Part shown: piece after piece, positions 31,829 through 44,261 of the stretch
Numbering within the stretch: the stretch's first letter is position 1
Layout: each line of letters begins with the position of its first letter
NCBI GenBank assembly: GCA_015499995.1
Contig: JADNRV010000248.1
Coordinates: 1 to 64,000, forward strand
Length of the DNA stretch: 64,000 nt
Direction: 5' to 3'
Origin: Flammula alnicola
Lineage: Eukaryota; Basidiomycota; Agaricomycetes; Agaricales; Strophariaceae
Notes under the pieces: generated by a model
The model's input: only the letters and a program-made list of their open reading frames with translations
Databases searched by the model: none
What the model was told of the DNA's origin: nothing
Translations under genes and position numbers: made by a program

Positions 31829-32524
31829 AGTGAATGCTATTCACCCAGCAGATTCTCCGCAACACGTGACTGATGGTTATGAAAGCATTTTCCCATCAGC
31901 CAACGTTGGACTTCAAAAAAAAATCTCTTTCTTTGCGGAAATTTCCGACTGAGCTCGCTGTCGTCGTTGTCGACGGAACAACATCTACAATTTGTCTGTA
32001 ATGTCTTTTAATTTTTCCCTCAATTCACTGTATGTATAAATTTAGCTTCTGCACCTATTTTAGATAGAAACTCGAGGTTTCCAACTCTGGAAATGATCTT
32101 TACCATAAATTAACCATGACTATGGCCAGGTAAATACATAGCATCAAGTCCACATCAGGTACCAGCGCCAGAAAGTTATTAAACACATAGATTATCAGTA
32201 ATTCACAGGTTTCTGAGAATTTATCAACAAATTTCGAGGTAAGGGCCATACTCAGGATGCATAAATTGCGTAGGAACTTCAAGGAAGTGGTTGGCAGATT
32301 ACCACTAATAGCTATTATTCAATTGTATCTATCGCTCAGCCCTTAATGTGATGCAGATGAGAATTCAGAGATTTTGCATCGACAACAACGACGACGACAG
32401 TGAACAGTCGGAAATTTCCGCAAAGAGAGAGATTTTGGTTGGTCCAAAGTTGGCTGATGGGAAAATTCTTGCATAACCATCAGTCACGTGTTGCGGAGAA
32501 TCTGCTGGGTGAATAGCATTCACT
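31829..32524. mobile_element. Mutator-like MITE with about 150-bp TIRs and 9-bp TSD
   Basis: The left arm (31829 to about 31978) and the reverse complement of the right arm (about 32378-32524) are identical for the first 52 bases (starting AGTGAATGCTATTCACCCAG). They remain closely similar to the end (CTTTGCGGAAATTTCCGACT, then GTCGTCGTTGTCGA). The 9-bp direct repeat CTTCCAGAG flanks the element at 31820-31828 and 32525-32533. Long TIRs and a 9-bp TSD are hallmarks of Mutator-like elements. The 696-bp element has about 400 bp of non-coding interior. The terminal bases themselves form a small imperfect palindrome (GTGAATGCTATTCAC). High arm identity suggests a fairly recent insertion. Confidence 0.88.
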
Positions 32525-32796
32525 CTTCCAGAGCGGCATGGAGGTCTAGCGTTGCAGTATAGCGTTCTGTGAGCTAAGTCAAACAAATATGCCCTGCAGG
32601 GGTCAACGGAAGTTGGAGCCAGGACCACAGCAGGCAACTAGAAGGGGTCCGTAATCCCTAGCATTACTCCAAGTCCTCTCGATTCCACACATCTACGAGT
32701 ATAGCATGAGAGAGATTGACAATCTTCACCCAAAAGGTAAATGGAAACCAGGGTAATAAGCTAATAATTTTAACGCATACTATTACAATGCTGTAG

Positions 32797-34520
32797 CTAG
32801 GCATTTCGCGAGGGGCGCTTCGAATTGAAGTCCGATTCCTGTCTATCCGGCCGCGCTATAAGAATGGCGGGCCCTTTGTTCCAATCTTCAACCCTCCGCG
32901 AACTGACAAGACTGAACGTGGAATCCTCGGTGCCGATAAATCCAGAAGCCATGCTCTGGGCGACGATGTCCACTATGGGAGGGTACCATTCACCATAGCG
33001 TTCTTCTGTCCCCTCCGCCATGTGGTCGAAGTGTACCCAGCCGATTTCTCTAACTTCGTCCCAAAAGTCTGGATCTTTTTCATCTGCACTTCGATTAAAA
33101 CTCGAGGTTGATGACAGAAGAACGCGACTTACCGGACATCACAAGAACCTGAGTGATTTCTATATTATTTTTGTCGCGTATTTCTTGCTTCATGGCGTTG
33201 ACTTTCCTTTCAAAGGTTCCAAGAGGAATTAAGCAATTCCCAGGTGTGTCATAGCATTGACGTGCAAAATCGCCTCGTCGCATATGAATGGCGATGAACT
33301 GAGCGTTAAAATTAGATGAAACGGTAAGAAATATGGTGCAAAACGACGTACTGGCGGTATAGTATCGTCCTCTGTTCGCGAAAAAACTCGCCGTAAATAG
33401 TCTTTAACGAGCGTAACGAGATCATCTGTGAAATGTAAATGTGTTCCGACAAAATTCCATGCTGGCGACCATGAAAACCTCCATTCATATAGTTCAGGGC
33501 TTGACGTGGCATAGTACAAGTGATCGAAGCATGTCATCTGTTCATCGGGGGGAAGTTTGTGACCAAGAGGCGAAGCCTCCATCAAAGGATAGTGTCCATT
33601 AGGAGGAGGGAGAGGGCTTCTGGGAAAGATATATCGAACGACACTGTTGAACTCGAGGAAGTCGTCCTGTCCGTCGTCAGGATTGTGACGGGCCTGCCTA
33701 GGAGCTCTTGTATATGATATATCGAGCCTTATGTTATCCACTACTGACTTGACTCTTGATGGGCGAGGATCATTCTCATGCCGACCTGACCAACATCCTA
33801 GCTGTTCGCGTTCTAATGCTTGCGGAGGCTCGACTGACGTCGCTGAAGGCAAGTGCTTCACGTCCAACCATTCGAGAAGGGGTTGATGCATCTCTTTTCG
33901 TGCGCGCGTGAGATTAAAGATACGTCCAAAGGGAAGCGCTCCTGCGTCATAGGCTTTGGAAATATTATCAATGAGCAAAGGATCTTTTCAAGGAGGCAAA
34001 ACATACAGATGTGGTGGTCGGGTCCAAATGGCGGGATAATGGGCACTCTCTGCGAGATTATTCCCAGGAAGATCATGTTAACCTGCATATGCATATGCCG
34101 ATTAATTCATACAGGAAAGAAGAGTCTCCAGTGCGACGGACATAGCTCATAAATTGGTTCGCTTTGAAGTTTCCGAGAGTCAATAATTAGCGAAGTAATG
34201 GTTAGGTTATCTTACTGAATCCGGCATTCGACCACGCCGTTATGTAGTATTTATCGGCGTGAAGGTTGTCTGGATGGCCAAGTTTAGTGATAAAAGTCAT
34301 ATTCGGGACTAGGAAAACCTTACCTACCTCGAAATTTTTCGGTAGGGGGCCCTTTCAAAAAACGAGAGGAGTCCCATTCCGCGAGAGTGTTTGCAACCTC
34401 AATATGATGGGCGATATTACCAAGTTCCCAGCGATCTCGCGTCCCACTTTTTGAAAACAAAGAAAGGCCAGCTACACAGAGGATGGCTAACCCAGCGGCC
34501 CATTTAACGCGAGGCAACAT
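32797..34520 (-). CDS. O-fucosyltransferase-like type II membrane protein, copy 4 (intact, inverted)
   Basis: Complete minus-strand paralogue of the 1-6.9 kb copies. The start at 34520 (MLPRVKWAAGLAILCVAGLSL) puts the Met just before the membrane anchor. Later blocks: IEVANTLAEWDSSRFL, YYITAWSNAGF, NMIFLGIISQRVPIIPPFGP, YDAGALPFGRIFNL, CFDHLYYATSSPELYEW, SWSPAWNFVGTHLHF, FIAIHMRRGDF, VLVMSG, and GEWYPPIVDIVAQSMASGF with GTEDSTFS. Introns fall at the same protein positions as in copy 2; the first donor is GT (GTAGGT), unlike the GC of copy 2. The family suggests a GDP-sugar-dependent Golgi/ER transferase. Differences at the nucleotide-sugar motif (HMRRGDF versus HIRRGDF) are conservative. Its neighbour on the same strand upstream is a glutaredoxin gene. 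Confidence 0.82.
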
Positions 34521-35379
34521 GAAGGGAGGGATAGAAATGCAAACGCCGACAACTCGTGCCTCACGCATAAATTAAAGGCGTATTTTTGAAATTTAAGTCT
34601 CCCCTGAAAGCCATAGAGTCTGACAACGACTCCGATGCCCATTGATTATCTCTGATACTAATAGCGAGAACAGGAACAGGAACAATGCATCACCGTCCGA
34701 TGGACCGGGGCTGAACGTTGTGCGAACGAGGGCCCTGTTATTTCGAGACTGCCTACAATTTGTAGCATTTGGTTGATGTGTCGATTTGGTACCATTACCT
34801 GAACCTGGACCAGGACTCCTTTGGCGTTGGAGGAAGCAGATCATACTAGGGTGATAGAGTCGAACAAACACTGGCAGTACTGTTTTAACTTCAACTTTTC
34901 GTGTGCAAGGGACCCTGACTAATCCCGCATCAACTCAGCATCTCGACAGACAGCGTTCAGGGACAGAAGCTAACTTGATAGCAGAACGCCATTTATAGAC
35001 CAGCACCCCCACTGCCCAGTCCAAGCACCGCAGCAACTAGAACGGACATCTGGGGTGCTGAAGAAAAGAATGAATAAACGCCTGTACTCCTGAGGATTAT
35101 ACTGCATAAACTTCGATTCAGACGATTAAGAATGTTCACGACATTCACGATCGAGCATGCCTCAATATTAAGTGCCTGGATCCTGGATCATGCTGGATGT
35201 CACCTATGTACTTATGTAGGTGTTACAACTTACAAGCATATCTTGCAACTGACTGCTGTTCACAGAATATCGCCCCGAAGATAAGTGGTTGTTTATGATA
35301 CATTGTTATGGATCGAAAGCAATATGTTATACTGTACAACGTTGACTTAGCATTTAGCCAATGAACGGCTCCTAGAGTT
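34521..35379. other. Spacer between fucosyltransferase copy 4 and glutaredoxin
   Basis: About 860 bases holding the promoter of the fucosyltransferase and the 3' UTR of the glutaredoxin, both on the minus strand. Short ORFs only; no repeat or motif recognised. Confidence 0.4.
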
Positions 35380-36257
35380 CTATCGTCTCGGTCCACTCGA
35401 CCCTGCGGTCGCCCCAGCTTCTTCCAGTAGTTTCTTCAGAGATTTATTTTCATGGAGCTCATGAAGGCGGTCAGAGCCGCCGATAGACTTGCCCCGGAGA
35501 AGGATGTTTGGGAACGTAGAGTGGTTTGTTAAACGTGTCAAGAGATGCTTGATCACATTTCCATCGTCTAAGCAAGGAAGGTTAACGAAGAAAACGATGA
35601 TACTTACACCAGCACACTTACCTCGTATATCCACCTCAACGATCTTTGCAGGAGGTTGCAGATCGTATGCTGCGAGCAAGTCTTTTGCACGCTGAGAGTA
35701 CCTGGGTTGTGTAATACAATGCGTTGGAAAACTACGTTGAGAACAAAGTGTTTTAATGACTCACGGGCAATATGTCTTTTAAAAGAATAAAAGTTATAGG
35801 TATTAGTTTGGCTGTGAACCTTCGATCGTCGAGGCCTCGCAAGACATACCTTGCTGAAGACCACTATGGGATAATTCTCGTCAATAACCGCCTTTTCTTT
35901 GCTCCAGTCCAAGGAGGAGTCCCCAGCGGCGTAGAAAGAAAGATCTATAGGTACTGTTGGATCAAGATGAACTGCATTGCTCAACACATGCTCTTGTTCG
36001 TGGTCGCCCGTCACGAGATGGAGCACGCCGTAAATCTCTCCAACGGCTACCTTGTTCGACTTCATGAGTTGAGCTACATTCGCGCGCGAGATGCTGGAGA
36101 GTCCAACGCCTTGGAGTGAAGGGGGCAGTTCCCATGGAACAAAAAGGAAGAAGAGTATTCCGACCAGCAGAATAGCAAACAAGGTGAATCGGCGTCTACG
36201 AATAGGTGCACCAATGCCCTTGGGATGCATCGCATCTCGTGCATAGGGGGCGGACAT
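35380..36257 (-). CDS. Membrane-anchored glutaredoxin, CPYS type (Grx6/Grx7-like)
   Basis: Four exons, 36257-35850, 35765-35775 (an 11-nt microexon), 35701-35622 and 35567-35380, encode 228 aa. The start at 36257 is the first ATG before the basic cluster RRRR and the membrane anchor FTLFAILLVGILFFLFVPW (residues 24-42). The glutaredoxin domain reads PIVVFSK, then TYCPYSQRAKDLL with the active-site Cys139, KIVEVDIRDDGN, the cis-Pro strand FPNILLRGKSIGGSD and a terminal helix. T-Y-C-P is encoded by the microexon, the Pro codon being completed by the next exon. Grx6/Grx7-type proteins sit in the ER/Golgi lumen and handle glutathionylated thiols. It pairs with the neighbouring fucosyltransferase copy just as the Cys-less paralogue at 7464-8299 does. 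Confidence 0.85.
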
Positions 36258-36417
36258 GTTGAGGGCGGGGGATTCACGCTCGAGCAATTGGCGAGCAACT
36301 GCTAGGAAGAGTTGGGAATTTGTAAGTTATGAGTACTTAGTCTCTCACGACAGACCAAATAATAGATGACAGTCGATCTATAAATTATGAGCGATGAGCT
36401 GTGTGAACTTTTGGCCG

Positions 36418-36494
36418 CTAGTCCGCGTCATTCGTTTATTTGATCAGTTTTTCCCCTAGTCCGCGTCATTCGTTTATTTGATCAGTTTTTCCCC
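36418..36494. repeat. 38-bp perfect tandem duplication upstream of the HAD gene
   Basis: The unit starting CTAGTCCGCGTCATTCGTTT at 36418 is repeated exactly from 36456, a 38-bp period, ending with one extra C at 36494. It lies about 50 bp before the HAD phosphatase start codon and about 160 bp before the divergent glutaredoxin start, so it is part of the shared promoter region. Confidence 0.9.
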
Positions 36495-36542
36495 AGTGAC
36501 GGTGACCAGCGGAACATCTCCTTCCTCTTCCACCTGGCTAAA

Positions 36543-37537
36543 ATGCCGACATCAAGTCCGAGGAGAACCGTCGAATATGTTTTATTCGACATGGATGGTA
36601 CCCCGACAACAAACTATCTTCCATAGTTTCATTTCTGATCACTTTTGTAGGCCTTATGCTCGATTCTGAAAGGATTTATACCATTGCGACCAGTTAGTCG
36701 ACCTTCTTATCTTGCCGCAGGTCTTGCACGTCCTATGAGGACATGATAAGAATCTCCCTGACAGATGAAGTTCTCGGCAAGTATGGCAAAGAGATGACAT
36801 GGGATATGAAGGCTGGTTGTATGGGTAAACGTGAGTTTGACTTCATTGTCGCGATAGCTGCCGATGTTCATATCAACGCATCGTAGCTGAAAGAGAGGCT
36901 GGCATCCACACGCTGTCGTTCTTCCCGGACATTCCTCTGGACGTGGATGAATTCCTACGGGAGAGAAATCGCGTACAAGATACACTCTGGCCTACCGTGC
37001 CTTTATTACCTGGGGTCCGCAAACTGGTATTTCATTTGAAGAAATATAATGTCCCAATGGCGGTGGCGACAAGCTCTCGCCGCAGAAACTTTGAAATGAA
37101 AACGGCTCATCATCAAGATATTTTGAGTTGTTTCGAGGGCAAAATAGTCTGTGGCGACGATAAACAACACACGATGAAGGGCAAACCAGCACCCGATATA
37201 TTCTTGATTACGGCTGCGACATTCTTAGGAATAGATGTCGGCGGTCCTGACATCGTCACACTGGAGAACCACGTTAAGGAACGAGCGAAGGGGCTTGTTT
37301 TTGAGGATGCCTTGTCCGGAATGCAGGCTGGAAAACGGGCTGGCATGTCAGGTATGTGATGATAAAGCAAGGTCGTCTGAGGTTAATTAATGTTTCTCCA
37401 CCTGCGCAGTCGTTTGGGTTCCTGATCCAAATCTTCTGAAGCTTGACCGTAATGTTGAAGAGCAACCCGACCAAATTCTTCGCTCTCTGGAAGACTTTAT
37501 ACCCGAAGAATGGGGTTTACCGCCCTATGACGAGTAA
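36543..37537 (+). CDS. HAD-superfamily phosphatase, pseudouridine-5'-phosphatase-like
   Basis: Five exons, 36543-36597, 36651-36692, 36765-36830, 36887-37351 and 37410-37537, give 251 aa. HAD motifs: VLFDMDG joined across intron 1 to LMLDSE (motif I with nucleophile and acid Asp), VATSSRRRN (motif II, Ser), the Lys of GKPAPDIFLI (motif III), and VFEDALSGMQAGKRAGM (motif IV). The cap region PLDVDEFLRERN and the capped layout match the HDHD1/PUDP group, which dephosphorylates pseudouridine-5'-phosphate; specificity within the group is not certain and sugar-phosphate substrates are possible. Soluble, cytosolic, no signal peptide. It is transcribed divergently from the CPYS glutaredoxin over a spacer of about 285 bp. 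Confidence 0.88.
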
Positions 37538-37772
37538 TAATACTCCTTTAGAAGCTCTATGTAATAGAAATTGTCGATAAGGCAGATTAAATCTTATGGC
37601 AGCATGACTTATTTTCTCAGCGCTTCGGCCAGATGGTTACAGGATTCCGCTGTAGTCCTTTTGGCTCAAAAGAGATGATATGTAATTCGCGCTTAATGTC
37701 GAATAGACAGCAATATATTTGCCCGGTGGAATAGTAATAGTATGTGGCACAGAAAAAAGTCGAAAATAAGGA

Positions 37773-40700
37773 TCACCGAACAAGCATACTCAACCTATTC
37801 CTAAACATATGTCTGCACTGAGTCGGCGACATCACACCGTTTGCGGCGGTCGATGTACAGTTCGGGATGAGAGGCGTCACAGAGTTGGTCATCCTGCGCG
37901 TATTGGTCGATCCAAGATGCACATTGGGGCGCATGAACGCGGCAGTAGGAAGCGAAGGGCCTGTCTTTTCACATACAGCAGGCTGTGGCTTGATCCCTGT
38001 CGGCTTCTTGTTGACACGAAGAGGGGCGGTAGATTTCAAGCCCGTAGGCTGAGCAATTGTAGATGATGGAGTTGGCTTTGGTACGAGATATTTGTTCGAA
38101 GAAGAAGACTGAGTAACTGTTGACTGCGAGACGCTTGTATGATTTGATCTTGACTGGAATTCAAGGGAATTGTTGGTGACGTGCTGTGATAGAGGAGACC
38201 GGTTGATTGGCGAATACGTATTTACGGTATTCGATCGTGGTTTCGTAGACAGCGAGGGCACTACTAGAGCTTGAGGACTAGTAGTAGAGGATTTAGGGGG
38301 TAATGGTGAAAGAGTGCTGATAGTATTTGAGCGCCGCTTGATCGAAAATGGAGTACTGGGCGCGAGATGACTTAGGCTCTGTTTGACGGGTTGGGCAACA
38401 ACAGGCTTAGGTTTGAGTTTGGAGTCCGTATTCGAAAGTCGACGGAAAATGCTCTGCCCAGCCCAAGGTTTCGCAGATGGCGTTTTTCGTGGGCTACTAC
38501 AGGACTTCGACTGCACAGGAAGAACGGCAGGCTTCTGAATCGAGGGAACAGGTTTGGAGAATGTCGCAGTTGGCCTCGGTGGAGTGAGTGGGGCTGCTTT
38601 CTTTTCTTGTTCCTCCGATGGTTTCTGTCGTACAGGCCAGGCGCTATGCGTCGCCTTGGCCGTGGATGTCGTAGCCCGATCTGCAGTGGGAGTGGTAGAC
38701 TGAGCAAGTACAGATGTCGGCCCGACGGTTGGTGGCGACGGAACTCTGGCTGGCGCAACAGGAGATGCAAGCTTTACAATAACAGTATTGTCCTTGCCCA
38801 TGGGTGTAGGCGAGGTATTGGTAGCACGCCTCGGACGCTGGGTAAAACCGAACAGTGGGGAATTGGAACCTTTCCTCGAGTAGGTCGGAGAATCTAGAGA
38901 AAACGAAGAAGAGCTAGAGGAAGACGAGGACACAGATGACTCGCGACTTTTGGTAGACGAGTCAACAGTCGCAGAACGCAAGGTAGGAGCATGGCGTCGA
39001 GGAGACGAAGAGGCGGCCACAGGAGTAGAGTCCAGATCATCACCCGACAGGGAGCCCTCTTTCTCTCTTCCATCGTGATGTCCTGAAAAAATCCCAGAAG
39101 CATCATTCATCAATGCCTTGCAAATGTATGGCAGAGTATTCAGCGTCCTAGGTACGTCGTCCGCATCTTGGGCATCACGGAGATCCTCACAATCGGAATC
39201 AGAATCCTCCTCTTGCGTGGCCATTTCAAGTGAACCCAGGTCGCTGCTGCTCATTGAAGCGAGGAGTTCGGAAATTTCTGGGTCGAATCTAGATAAATAT
39301 CGACAAGCATCGGACTTGATGGCCTCGAGAGATTGGTCCAACTCGGCACCTGACGAGATCACCGGAGGTGGTAGAACCTGAGGAGCAGTGGTTTTCAAGT
39401 GTTGACGTGCTGAAGTCGGGGTTGGCCCAAATTCGACAGCCTCGTCAACACTCTTGATACCAGTGCCTCTGTCCTCGTCATCATCAGTATCATTTAGTTC
39501 TATCACTTCATTAGGACTGATTCCGTCGTTGCTGTTGTGCCGGTGCTGTGTGTTCATATCCTCTGCGGAGTCCGAGTGTGGGAGACTTAAAGCCAGATCG
39601 TGGATCTCGAGTTGACCCGGAGTGGACACCACTGTGGTCATCTCGCCAGTTTTCTGCGCAAGATTGGGTCAACAACAGTTATATCATGAAATAGCCTGAA
39701 CGCATACCGAGGCCGGCGTGATATCTAATCTCTCTATCATGATGACTCCGCGTCGCTTCCGAAGATCTTTTGCGGAAGGTTTCAACTGATTTTCCTTGAC
39801 AACACACTCGGGCTGAACGGGATGAACTGCTGGTTTGAGACTTGATTCCTTGGCCCTGCCGTTCACCGGAGGTATATTGAGATCAATGGCTTGAAGGGCA
39901 GGATGCTTGAAGGTGTTGGTTCGAGGCGTTGATAACCTCGAACACGCGACTGTTGTGGGTGCAGTAACCTTGATAGGCTTAAGGAGCTGCACAGGCCGGC
40001 GAGTGTAAAGCTTTGGGGAAATGGGTTCTGAACGGAATTTTCGGACGGGTGAATTAACCCAAGCATTGCGAGGGGCCAGGGGACGAATGGACTTGGTAGG
40101 CGTTACCATCTTGAAAGACGGCACAGGCAATGTTCGAGGACTAGAGATTTTGGGAGAATGGACCGTTGCATCGATATGTCTAACTGGCGAACTGACCAAG
40201 ACCTTGCGTAACAAAGCCGAAGGCGATTTGGGAGAAACGGATCGAGAAGGTGGTGATTTCACTTGAGATGCGCTTTCAGGAAATTTGCCGAAGCGCTTCG
40301 TCAGCTGACGCATTGCATTGGCTTTCGTGGGGGTGATAAAACAAGATCTTTCGTCTGCAGTGGCCGTCCCAGATGAAGACACCGATTCAACCGAGTTGGA
40401 CGGTTCGAAAGATCCCTCAGTGGGCTTAGGGGTGGTGTTGAAATTATTGTTATCAACTGGCTGAAGTTGCAAAGAATGAAGGTCAGCATCAATGAGCCGA
40501 GGGTAACACTGAAAAAAAGAAGCGCTTACCATAGACGGCGCTTGACTCGCGGGTTCAGTCACTTTGTCCACAAGCTGCATTGCGAGCTGAGGATTTTCAT
40601 CGATTCTCTTCCCAATGGTGATCTCTTCTAAAGAAGCCGGCTCTTTCATATCCTCATCTTCTAGGATCTCTTCGAAAGTGTCGGAATATTCTGAGCCGGA

Positions 40701-42540
40701 GGAAAGGTTGTTATACTCCTGAAAGAAAGAAGAAATTGCGTTTCAGCATCAATCACTTAGTAAAGGAAATATAAAATGGAGTGCGTACTACGTGTAACGT
40801 TGGGATCATGACTTGATGCGATTCCATGAGGGTCCGCGCTGCAGACTGAGGGATGTCTTCACCAGGCTTGACGATAAAGAGCTCCTCATCCGAAGGAATC
40901 AACTTTCTTGCACGCCCTGTTTCTCCGAAACGGTCTTCACAAACTTCGGAAAGAAGTAAAGCAGATGGTGGAAGATTGGAATTCTGAATGGATCTCAGCA
41001 CAAGCAGCTTCGGCTGAACGGCAAAAGAGCTATTTACCAATTCCGATGTCTCGCTTATAGCTTGTCGTTGAGGAACGACCGGCGCTAAAGGCTGAGGAAC
41101 GTCATTTGAGATCGATTCAACGACATCATGCTTCACGAGAATGAGCAGGTCGTCCAAAATAGCACTCTCTGCAGTGGATATCTCTTCCTTGAAGAAGTCG
41201 TCGTAAATGTCGGAAAGGTCTGAGTGTGACTCAGAATGGCCGAGATCGGAATCCTGAATAGAAAAAAGAACATTTCAGTCCAAATAACTTCGGTCACGAT
41301 GTTGAGAAATGGAGTGTTTACATTAACCGGCGCCTGAATAATATTTTCTGATTCCGTGGCGAACCTCACTACTCGCTGAGGAGTTACTGGACTCGCGATA
41401 ACCTTGGTGTTCTTAAGTGCGGTGCCGGCATTCTTCAAAATGTCCGCCGTATCGTGGAAGACAGCTGGCTCTCTCTTGAGATCACGTTCGTTGGGGAAGG
41501 TTTCATAAACATCGGAAAGGACCGATGCAGAAGGACTGGGACCCAAATCCTGCAAAGAAAGAGAGTACAGCTGAGCATTTGTCGTCCGTGGAGATTTTGG
41601 GCGTAAAATGAATACTTACCATATGCAATATATGGACAGTATCTTCGGTTGATTTGGCCACAATTTGCAGCGCAGGCTGAGGGATGATGACTGGGATAGA
41701 CCCAGCACCTCCAGGCCATTTATCGTTCTTCAAGGCCTCGAGCATGTTGTCCAGAACACCAGGCCGACTCTCGCAACCCTCTCTGAGAATTTCGCCCCGA
41801 ATGCCGGAGACGGTTGAGGCGATTGATGTGACGAAGGCGACATTTTCGGGGGGCACCCCAGCCTGCGTTCTCCTGAAATCGGAAGCCTTTTCGCGTTCCT
41901 TGGAGTGGAGGGGGAGATTAATGGTGGACAAGGGATTTTCGGGACACGGAGGTCCGACAATAGCAGGAATTATCCTAGCCCAAGGAGACTCCTTATTCTT
42001 GGAAGCCTCTAGGATAGCATCGACGAGGGCACCCTCAGTTTCTTCGTTAGTCATAACAGATAAAGCTGCACGATAGAGAGGGTTGTCCAAGCTAATTCCG
42101 ACCAAGGCCTTGATAAAATGTTCATACCGCTCGGCCTTGCCCTCGAGGACGTTGAGTCTATCTTCGGCCTCCCTGGCAGATTCCACGTCCTTCCTGCGCT
42201 GATTTATTTCGTCATAGTAGTTGATGCGGGCACTCTGAAGTTCGTCGATGAGGACGCCAATATCTGTGCGCATTGTTATGTTTTCTTGTTTGAGAACATC
42301 ATTTTCGGCTTCCAGAGCACGAGCGTGACGCTTTAGCTGGAGGAACTTGGACCTTAAAGCATTGAAGGCGACAGTGGCCGCTGAAGGCTTGTTCTTGTAT
42401 ACTCCCACTTGCCCAAGGAGTGATCTAGACAGAAGGCTGGGTCCACATCCGGATACGATGGCACCCAGAATTTCATTTTTATCCGGCTCGCCGACGTCCG
42501 GCGTCGAGATAGAGAGAGATAGAGGTTTCCCAGATGTCAT
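37773..42540 (-). CDS. Large disordered protein with N-terminal coiled coil, unknown function
   Basis: Six exons (42540-41620, 41549-41322, 41253-40792, 40718-40530, 40460-39708, 39653-37773) encode about 1477 aa; the exon 3 donor may be 3 nt further on. Residues about 55-140 form a coiled coil (FLQLKRHARALEAENDVLKQ through RKDVESAREAEDRLNVLEGK). The rest is low-complexity, Ser/Thr/Pro-rich and dotted with SP and TP sites (TPTKANAM, SPVRHID, TPRTNTF, SPKLYTR), typical of proline-directed kinase targets. Exons 2, 3 and 4 begin with related blocks (DLGPSPSASVLSDVYETF, DLGHSESHSDLSDIYDDF, LSSGSEYSDTFEEI), which suggests exon duplication. No known domain is recognised; a cell-cycle or cytoskeletal scaffold is only a guess. 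It ends 235 bp from the convergent HAD gene. Confidence 0.75.
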
Positions 42541-43139
42541 GACGGTGTATCGCTAGAGTCCAAAGTTGAAATAAGCAGGCAAGGGTAACGAGTATCTGGA
42601 GACGGGGTGAAGGGATGCTTGAAAATTATCAGAATACTGGAGGCTGACCATTTTGCGTGGTAGCAGCTTGTAGCCTAAGCTCCATTGCAGTCCGTGATGC
42701 TAGCCTGGATTCAAACTGGGGTCAAGACGGAGGTGCCCCGCTGTCAAAATCCGTACAAGTCCATCAGCCACTTGACCGCGCAGTCGCTGCCAGCCAGTCG
42801 TGCATGACAGAGAATTAGCACGGATGAACGTCAACTGGACTGTGGAGGATATGTATGTCAAGGTACTTACATAAGTACTTATCGCGGTCAGGTTAGCGTG
42901 GATTGACCCGATACATGGCAGAAGTCCCACGATTTAGATGAAAATGAAAAGTTGGGAACCCTTTCGAAGTTCGAACCGAAGTCTGAACCATCTCTGAATT
43001 TGCTGTCCCTATATAATTGAGTCCACAGAACTCGGAAGGTTGTTCAACGCGTAGAACGTGGATCGGATTCCTCCGCAAAGCGCTTACAAAGCCCCTACTC
43101 AAATTTGGGCCTTGTTCGAACTCCTTCACTGTAACCAAA
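42541..43139. other. Bidirectional promoter region
   Basis: About 600 bases between the divergent starts of the large coiled-coil protein and the ferredoxin gene. It contains a small palindrome TAAGTACTTA (about 42871-42880) but no recognised regulatory motif. An upstream in-frame ATG at 43017 precedes the ferredoxin start but adds residues unlike a targeting peptide. Confidence 0.4.
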
Positions 43140-44261
<1,122 letters not shown>

